11,086 nt of DNA from positions 1 through 11,086 of the forward strand of contig CAMLRO010000044.1 of NCBI GenBank assembly GCA_946482425.1. The letters are read 5' to 3'. Below are positions 6,756-11,086 of this stretch, piece after piece. This DNA comes from an uncultured Lactobacillus sp. Lineage in GTDB: Bacteria > Bacillota > Bacilli > Lactobacillales > Lactobacillaceae. The position numbers were made by a program, and so were the translations under genes. Position 1 is the first letter of the stretch. The number at the start of each line of letters is the position of its first letter. The notes under the pieces were generated by a model that was given only the letters and a program-made list of their open reading frames with translations, was not told the origin of the DNA and ran no database searches.

Positions 6756-6853
6756 TTTGTGAAATCGCTTTAACAAATATATTTTACTTCACTATTATGA
6801 AAAAGAAAGGCTATAAAGTCACTTCAAAATGGCTATTAAGCAGCTTAAATTTT

Positions 6854-6884
6854 TATTTTAGTACAATACTTTATTACCAAAATA
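6854..6884 (-). terminator. Possible weak AT-only hairpin after dapF
   Basis: On the - strand TATTTTGGTA (6884-6875) can pair with TACTAAAATA (6863-6854), 10 bp with one G-T wobble and an 11-base loop. It lies six bases past the dapF stop. It is followed by AAAAATTT rather than a T-run, so it is at best a weak terminator or an RNA end stabiliser. The remaining bases of the 149 bp between dapF and the hydrolase show no convincing promoter, although one for the hydrolase is expected there. Confidence 0.25.
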
Positions 6885-6889
6885 TCTTT

Positions 6890-7876
6890 TTACTGGTTAT
6901 ATGTTGCCATAAATTTTTGGTAAGCTTCATTTTCTGTAGTTGATGTAATCTTAAAGTTACTAAAGCCCAGCTGTTTTTCGTGTAATTCACTTTCTGTGAC
7001 CTCAATATAGTGCGTAATTGTCGCATTACCTATTAATTCTATCCAATAGCTATGTGCAGTCCGATGTACTTTAGTTTGAACAAATCCTCCGGGATTGGAG
7101 ATAGTTAGTAACTGCCCAAAAAGGTGTTCCTGCGGATAAGTTAATGCGTAAACCAGACTTGCGGCTGACATGCCAGTGCCGCAAGCATTGGTAAAACCTA
7201 CACCCCGTTCGAAAGTGCGCACAAATAGATGATGCGTATTCAAAACTTGAGCGAAACTAACGTTTACGCCGTCTGGAAAATAAGGGTTTTTCTGATTTAA
7301 CCTTGTTCCCAGTTTTTCCAATAAGTTACTTTGTAAAATGTTATTTGACACTAGACTAATCAAATGTGGGTTGGGAACAGCAACTGCTGAAAATTTTAAA
7401 TTAGGTGCAAATTCGGGAACCTTTTGATTAATTAACTCAGTAGCGCCTAAATTGGTAAACGGGAGATCATTTGCCTGAAAACTGACAGGGCTGATTTCAA
7501 CACTGACTGCTTTAACATCTTGAGCCCAATCCGGCTTGCAGCTGACACGCAAATCACTCTGCATAGTCTCAACTTTAAATGTTTCTTTATGATATTTTTG
7601 TGCTAAATAGCGGCCGACTGTCCTTAGGCCGTTACCACACATTGAAGCAAAAGAGCCGTCAGCATTGATGACCTGCATTTTACCTAAAACTTGGGGATGG
7701 TGTGACTGGCTGACTACAAGCAAACCGTCCGCGCCATTTAATAAACCTGTGTCGCGTCTGGTTATTTGCTGTGCCAAGTTGACTAGTTCTTCTTTAGTTA
7801 ATGGTGCTTTTAATTGGGTTTGATCAAGCAGAAAAAATTGGTTTTGCGAGCCATGAACTTTTTGTAGTTGTACCAT
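6890..7876 (-). CDS. dapF: Diaminopimelate epimerase
   Basis: A 328-residue cytoplasmic, cofactor-independent epimerase that converts LL- to meso-diaminopimelate, the lysine precursor and peptidoglycan cross-linking residue. Both catalytic cysteines are present: Cys80 in ASMCGNGLRTVGRY and Cys232 in NACGTGMSAASLV. The N-terminal substrate-binding segment reads VHGSQNQFFLLD (residues 7-18) in place of the common HGxGNDF, a conservative variant at the Asn-Asp position. Other family marks are PNPHLISLV (168-176), PDGVNVSF (201-208) and RTFERGVG (220-227). It is about 50 residues longer than the Escherichia coli enzyme (about 274), partly through a C-terminal tail after residue 285. The ATG has an AAAGGAG site close upstream, and the gene starts 20 bases after the aspartokinase stop, so the two form an operon. 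Confidence 0.95.
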   Translation of the reverse strand: MVQLQKVHGSQNQFFLLDQTQLKAPLTKEELVNLAQQITRRDTGLLNGADGLLVVSQSHHPQVLGKMQVINADGSFASMCGNGLRTVGRYLAQKYHKETFKVETMQSDLRVSCKPDWAQDVKAVSVEISPVSFQANDLPFTNLGATELINQKVPEFAPNLKFSAVAVPNPHLISLVSNNILQSNLLEKLGTRLNQKNPYFPDGVNVSFAQVLNTHHLFVRTFERGVGFTNACGTGMSAASLVYALTYPQEHLFGQLLTISNPGGFVQTKVHRTAHSYWIELIGNATITHYIEVTESELHEKQLGFSNFKITSTTENEAYQKFMATYNQ

Positions 7877-7896
7877 AAAGTTTCTCCTTTAAATAT

Positions 7897-9249
7897 TTAC
7901 TTAAAAAATTGCTGATAAATTTCTTTAACTGCCGCTGCTGCGTCAGCTCTTTTAGTGCCCAGCATGATAGAAATACGTGAGGCACCCTGATTAATCATGT
8001 GAATGGCGACGTGTTTCTGCGCCAGCGGCATTGTAATATTCTTCATTACGCCAATCTTGTTGCGCATTCCTTCTCCTACTACCATGATGATGGCATAATC
8101 ATCAAACCATTCTAGTTGGTCAGGTTGTAATGCTTGTTGAATTTCAAAACACATTTGCTGGCGGATTTGCTCATTAAATTGTCTTTTGTCAAAAATAACA
8201 GTCAGATCATCAATTCCTGATGGCATGTGTTCGTATGAAATATTAAATTTATAGAAAATTTGTAATAATTTAAGTGTAAATCCAACCTCTTTATTTAGTA
8301 AATATTTATGTAAATATAATGCAGCAAAATGACTAGAACTTGCGACCCCAGTAATTATGCTTTGGGGATGAAAATCATGCTCGGGCACAATCATTGTTCC
8401 TGGTAAATCAGGGTGGTTAGTATTTTTGACATTTATGGGTACTTGACCTTCAATTGCAGGAATGATCGCTTCATCATGGAAAACCGAAAAGCCAGCGTAT
8501 GACAGCTCCCGCAATTCGCGATATGTCATAACTTTAATTGCGTGGGGGTGAGTAATAATTCTGGGATCAGCGGCATATATAGCGTCGACGTCGGTAAAGT
8601 TCTCATATAAATCTGCTTTAATCCCCCGTGCCCAAATTGCGCCAGTGATATCTGATCCGCCACGGGAAAAAGTAGCAATTAAGCCGTCTTTGGTAATACC
8701 GTAAAAGCCGGGAACAACCAACACGTTATCTTTGTTAGACCACTTTTCTAAATTTTTGTAAGTTTCTGGCATCACTTGGGTGTCATTAGCGTTGTCAGTA
8801 ACCATGAAGCCCGCTTCTTGGGGGTCAAGGAAGTAAGCTGGTAAATGATAATTTTGCAAAACTAAAGTCAAAAGTTGTGCGTTAAGTTTTTCACCGTGAG
8901 CTTTAAAGCTAGCCATTAAATAGTCTTGATTAGGATAATCAGCTTTTGGCAAAGCAATTAGTTCTTGCATTAAAGGTTGTAATAATTGTTCAGATATTTG
9001 AAAGTAAGCAGCAATATCATGATACCTAGACCAAATTGTTTTTACAGTTGCACTGCAATCCTCTTTATTAATTGTTTTATGTGCAAACTCAATTAATAAA
9101 TCTGTTACTTTAATGTCATTTGCAAATCTTTTTCCTGGAGCAGAAGCTACAATTACTTTACGAGTCTGATCAGCTTTAATAATATTTACTACTTTTTCAA
9201 ATTGCTCCCCGTCTGCAAGGGAACTACCACCAAATTTAACGACTTTCAT
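7897..9249 (-). CDS. Aspartate kinase (monofunctional, YclM/LysC-III type)
   Basis: A 450-residue cytoplasmic enzyme that phosphorylates aspartate, the committed step to diaminopimelate, lysine, threonine and methionine. The amino acid kinase domain covers residues 1 to about 285, with the ATP-site KFGGSSLAD (5-13), FKAHGEKLNAQLL (115-127), SRGGSDITGA (195-204) and FTDVDAIYAADPR (218-230). Residues about 298-450 form the tandem ACT regulatory region, ending MINQGASRISIML. The order and length match the single-chain, YclM-like class rather than the alpha/beta-overlapping LysC class. The frame continues 25 codons upstream to a TTG, but the ATG at 9249 has AAAGG at 9257-9261, and KFGGSS must lie near the N terminus, so I use it. 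ACT regions bind lysine and/or threonine; which one inhibits this enzyme is unknown. It is first in the operon with dapF, and no riboswitch is visible in its leader. Confidence 0.93.
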   Translation of the reverse strand: MKVVKFGGSSLADGEQFEKVVNIIKADQTRKVIVASAPGKRFANDIKVTDLLIEFAHKTINKEDCSATVKTIWSRYHDIAAYFQISEQLLQPLMQELIALPKADYPNQDYLMASFKAHGEKLNAQLLTLVLQNYHLPAYFLDPQEAGFMVTDNANDTQVMPETYKNLEKWSNKDNVLVVPGFYGITKDGLIATFSRGGSDITGAIWARGIKADLYENFTDVDAIYAADPRIITHPHAIKVMTYRELRELSYAGFSVFHDEAIIPAIEGQVPINVKNTNHPDLPGTMIVPEHDFHPQSIITGVASSSHFAALYLHKYLLNKEVGFTLKLLQIFYKFNISYEHMPSGIDDLTVIFDKRQFNEQIRQQMCFEIQQALQPDQLEWFDDYAIIMVVGEGMRNKIGVMKNITMPLAQKHVAIHMINQGASRISIMLGTKRADAAAAVKEIYQQFFK

Positions 9250-9299
9250 GTTAATACCTTTCACAATTAAATTTAATTTTAAGTAATTAGTATTGCATT

Positions 9300-9328
9300 T
9301 TATCATTAAAATTTTAATCTTCAATCAA
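9300..9328 (-). promoter_or_regulatory. Weak candidate promoter for aspartokinase-dapF
   Basis: On the - strand TTGATT (9328-9323) and TGATAA (9305-9300) are separated by 17 bp and lie about 50 bp before the aspartokinase ATG. Both hexamers match the sigma-A consensus only partly, and AT-rich DNA gives such matches often, so this is tentative. Confidence 0.3.
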
Positions 9329-9497
9329 AAATAAAAAGAGAACTTTTGAAAATGAGCCATTTTGATTAACTGTTTTTAAGCTGTAAAAAGCCAAAAAACA
9401 TTGCTACTAGAAGTTTTTTTGCTTGCGGCTAAAATGACAAATTTTTAAAATCATTGTCTTTATTTTAAAAACAAAAAATAATTCTGACTGAAAATGG
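9329..9497. other. AT-rich divergent intergenic region, no gene seen
   Basis: Between the two divergent lysine operons this stretch has no open frame with a ribosome binding site. An 11-codon frame on the - strand from 9360 (MAHFQKFSFYF) lacks a Shine-Dalgarno and is not lysine-rich, so I do not call it a leader peptide. I see no second lysine aptamer or T-box on the - strand. The notable element is the left arm of an inverted repeat at 9450-9458. Confidence 0.6.
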
Positions 9498-9508
9498 TTG
9501 ACAATGAT
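9450..9508. repeat. Spaced inverted repeat ATCATTGTC/GACAATGAT, right arm on the lysA -35
   Basis: ATCATTGTC (9450-9458) is the exact reverse complement of GACAATGAT (9500-9508). The arm centres are 50 bp apart, close to five helical turns. The right arm overlaps the lysA -35 hexamer TTGACA (9498-9503). A further partial copy, TGACAA, occurs at 9435-9440. A regulator binding such sites would occlude the lysA promoter, and the spacing would allow looping. This is inference; no regulator gene is adjacent. Confidence 0.4.
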
Positions 9509-9526
9509 ATTAATTAATAATAATAT
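9498..9526 (+). promoter_or_regulatory. lysA promoter (-35 TTGACA, -10 TAATAT)
   Basis: A perfect sigma-A -35 hexamer TTGACA (9498-9503) is followed after 17 bp by TAATAT (9521-9526). Transcription would start around 9533, just before the riboswitch aptamer at 9536, as expected for a riboswitch leader. The -10 matches at four of six positions. Confidence 0.75.
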
Positions 9527-9535
9527 TTTAATAAA

Positions 9536-9704
9536 TCGAAGAGGTTGCAACCAACAAAAGTAGCTGGTGGAGTTTCTGCAAAAACTAAGAAACTAGTCAA
9601 AGGGGCGGTTGCCGAAGCATTAATTATTGCGGTAATTAATTAGCTGGGACGTAATCTAACAGGTTACGGACTGTCGCAATTTTATATTCGCGGAGCGCTA
9701 TCGA
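9536..9704 (+). ncRNA. Lysine riboswitch (L box) aptamer
   Basis: The leader RNA of lysA has the conserved core of the lysine riboswitch in order: AGAGGTTGC (9540-9548), AAAGGGGCGGTTGCCGAAGC with GCCGAAGC at 9611-9618, GCTGG (9643-9647), CTGTCGC (9671-9677) and GGAGCGCTATC (9692-9702). Helices can be traced: the ends TCGA (9536-9539) and TCGA (9701-9704) close P1; a peripheral helix ATTAATTA (9619-9626) pairs with TAATTAAT (9633-9640); another, GTAATC (9651-9656), pairs with GGTTAC (9662-9667). Lysine binding stabilises P1 and lets the downstream terminator form, turning off lysA and the genes behind it. The match is to a known class; I recognised it by conserved blocks and did not run a covariance model. 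Confidence 0.95.
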
Positions 9705-9745
9705 CAAAATTGATACCAGATAATAACTTGAAGGACTCTTTTGTT
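9703..9745 (+). promoter_or_regulatory. Predicted antiterminator of the lysine riboswitch
   Basis: ACAAAA (9704-9709) can pair with TTTTGT (9739-9744), and G9703 with T9745 as a wobble. The first strand overlaps the 3' side of P1 and the second is the 5' arm of the terminator, so formation of this helix excludes both. CGACAAAA occurs at 9702-9709 and again at 9751-9758 in the 3' arm of the terminator: two identical strands compete for one partner. Confidence 0.65.
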
Positions 9746-9774
9746 AGGCACGACAAAAGAGCCCTTTTTATTTT
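9731..9774 (+). terminator. Riboswitch-controlled intrinsic terminator before lysA
   Basis: AAGGACTCTTTTGT (9731-9744) pairs with ACAAAAGAGCCCTT (9753-9766), 14 pairs with one A-C mismatch and an 8-base loop, followed by a T-rich tract (TTTATTTT at 9767-9774). It lies 26 bases past the aptamer and 21 bases before the lysA start, the standard transcription-attenuation layout. Confidence 0.93.
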
Positions 9775-9795
9775 AAGAAAAAGGGAGAGACTTAA

Positions 9796-11086
9796 ATGGC
9801 TGCTAATGATTATTATCAAACTAATGCTCAAGGTCACTTGGTAATTGGTGGGGTTGATGCACTAAAATTAGCAAAAGAGTTTGGTTCTCCATTAGTTGTT
9901 TATGACGTACAAAAAATCAAACAGCAATTTCGGGCTTTCCAAAACGCTTTTGCAAAAGAAAATGTGAATTATGCGATTAGTTATGCCAGTAAAGCATTTG
10001 CTACAATGGCAATTTACCAGGTAATTAATGAGCTGGGCGGACATGTGGATGTTGTTTCTGGGGGTGAATTATATACCGCGCTGCAAGCAGGTTTTCCTGC
10101 AGTAAGAATTAGCTTTCACGGTAATAATAAAACTGTAGCTGAGTTATTAATGGCTGTACAGAATCATGTTGGCGTCATTATTTTAGATAATTTTACTGAA
10201 ATTAAGTTGTTAGGCCAGATTTTGCAAGAAACAAATAGTCAGATGCGGGTAATGTTGCGGCTAACACCAGGAGTTTCTGCCCATACTCATGAATATGATC
10301 AAACTGGTCAAGAAGATAGTAAATTTGGTTTTGATATTCGTTCGGGTCAAGCCGAGCAGGCCTTTTTACAGATTAAAGCTAACGCGCAAATGGAACTAAT
10401 TGGTCTGCACGCACATATTGGCTCACAAATTCTAGAGACAGCCGGGTTTAAGCTGGAAGTTGAAAGACTTATGCAACTAGTCAAGGACTGGCAGCAAAAA
10501 TATGATTACCAACCGCATGTTTTAAACTTAGGGGGCGGTTTTGGTATTAGATATACCGAACAGGATGATACTTTAACTGCTCAAACCTTCATCAGTCAAA
10601 TAGTGCAGACAGTTAAAAAGTGTGCGCAAATAAGCCACTTAAAAATTCCGGCTATCTGGATTGAACCAGGACGTTCAATTGTCGGTGAAGCCGGTTATAG
10701 CTTATATACAATCGGTGCTCGCAAAGAAGTACCGGGACTGCTTCCTTATGTAGCAGTTGATGGGGGCATGGGTGATAATATTAGACCGGCACTTTATCAA
10801 GCTCAATATGAGGCAGTATTAGCAGAAAAGCCACATGCAGAACCAGTAGAAACGGTTAGACTTGCGGGACGTTATTGTGAATCTGGCGACATTATTATTA
10901 ACAAATTGGCACTGCCTAAAAGTAAACCGGGTGACGTAATTGCAGTTTTAGCGACTGGTGCTTACGGCTATAGTATGGCAGCTAATTATAATCGTGTTCC
11001 CAGGCCAGCAGTTGTATTTGCAGAAAATGGGCAAGCACAAGAAGTAGTTACACGTGAAACTTATGCGGATCTAGTTAGTCATGATC
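9796..11086 (+). CDS. lysA: Diaminopimelate decarboxylase, 3' end beyond the window
   Basis: The first 430 codons of a PLP-dependent, fold III decarboxylase that converts meso-diaminopimelate to L-lysine and CO2 in the cytoplasm, the last step of the pathway. The frame is open to the window end with no stop; the family is usually about 420-440 residues, so only a few residues are missing. The PLP lysine is Lys66 in SYASKAF. HAHIGSQ is at 205-211, the phosphate-binding GGGFG at 246-250, EPGR at 290-293 and the active-site CESGD at 361-365 (Cys361), with VDGGMGDNIRPALY before it. A GGGAG site (9783-9787) precedes the ATG by 8 bases. Expression is controlled by the lysine riboswitch and terminator just upstream. 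It is divergent from aspartokinase-dapF; further dap genes may follow beyond the window, as in many lactobacilli. Confidence 0.95.
   Translation, partial: MAANDYYQTNAQGHLVIGGVDALKLAKEFGSPLVVYDVQKIKQQFRAFQNAFAKENVNYAISYASKAFATMAIYQVINELGGHVDVVSGGELYTALQAGFPAVRISFHGNNKTVAELLMAVQNHVGVIILDNFTEIKLLGQILQETNSQMRVMLRLTPGVSAHTHEYDQTGQEDSKFGFDIRSGQAEQAFLQIKANAQMELIGLHAHIGSQILETAGFKLEVERLMQLVKDWQQKYDYQPHVLNLGGGFGIRYTEQDDTLTAQTFISQIVQTVKKCAQISHLKIPAIWIEPGRSIVGEAGYSLYTIGARKEVPGLLPYVAVDGGMGDNIRPALYQAQYEAVLAEKPHAEPVETVRLAGRYCESGDIIINKLALPKSKPGDVIAVLATGAYGYSMAANYNRVPRPAVVFAENGQAQEVVTRETYADLVSHD

Noticed and set aside
9250..9324. 25-residue N-terminal extension of aspartokinase from a TTG
   Set aside because: The KFGGSS motif belongs at the extreme N terminus, the ATG at 9249 has a ribosome binding site, and the extension is AT-rich intergenic sequence.
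9325..9360. 11-codon frame on the - strand (MAHFQKFSFYF) as a leader peptide for aspartokinase
   Set aside because: No Shine-Dalgarno, only one Lys codon and no following terminator/antiterminator pair.
9250..9497. A second lysine riboswitch or T-box on the - strand
   Set aside because: I looked for the L box blocks (AGAGG-GC, GCCGAAGC, GGAG-GCTATC) and the T-box TGG motif in the reverse complement and found none.
1..11086. CRISPR array, tRNA genes, insertion sequence ends or phage attachment site
   Set aside because: No regularly spaced repeats, cloverleaf-like segments, transposase genes or terminal inverted repeats were seen.

Overview
The window looks like chromosomal DNA of a low-GC Gram-positive lactic acid bacterium, most likely Lactobacillus in the broad sense (acidophilus/helveticus-like). 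This is inferred from the AT-rich base composition, strong AGGAGG-type ribosome binding sites, U-tract terminators, small intergenic gaps, and a lysine/diaminopimelate locus made of a YclM-like aspartokinase, dapF and a lysine-riboswitch-controlled lysA. No species was confirmed. I see no tRNA, rRNA, insertion sequence, phage gene or CRISPR array.

Left part (1-3625): the 3' tail of an unidentified gene enters on the + strand and overlaps the end of a compact ion-transporter-superfamily (ArsB/SLC13-like) permease on the - strand. A divergent intergenic region with several small repeats separates that permease from a tight two-gene + strand operon: a class I glutamine amidotransferase-like gamma-glutamyl hydrolase (PuuD/peptidase C26 type) and an APC-family amino acid permease. 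A strong hairpin with T-runs on both sides (3585-3625) serves as a bidirectional terminator.

Middle part (3640-6740, all - strand): reading in the direction of transcription, an alpha/beta hydrolase of the hormone-sensitive-lipase type, an AraC-family regulator with a cupin sensor domain, and an MFS transporter. The gaps are about 70 bp and each holds a distinct inverted repeat. The set resembles a small regulated import-and-hydrolyse unit for an unknown ester or amide.

Right part (6890-11086): the lysine/diaminopimelate locus. Aspartokinase and dapF form a - strand operon. Divergently, lysA (diaminopimelate decarboxylase, cut by the window end after 430 codons) is preceded by a well-formed lysine riboswitch with an intrinsic terminator. 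The 3' strand of the riboswitch P1 helix repeats the 3' arm of the terminator (CGACAAAA at both places), which directly shows the terminator/antiterminator choice. Aspartokinase commits aspartate to the pathway, DapF makes meso-diaminopimelate (used for peptidoglycan in species that have it), and LysA turns that into lysine. Only the lysA side carries the visible lysine switch.

Most of the window consists of recognisable families. The less explained material is regulatory: inverted repeats at the lysA promoter, in front of the AraC and MFS genes, and upstream of the hydrolase/permease operon.
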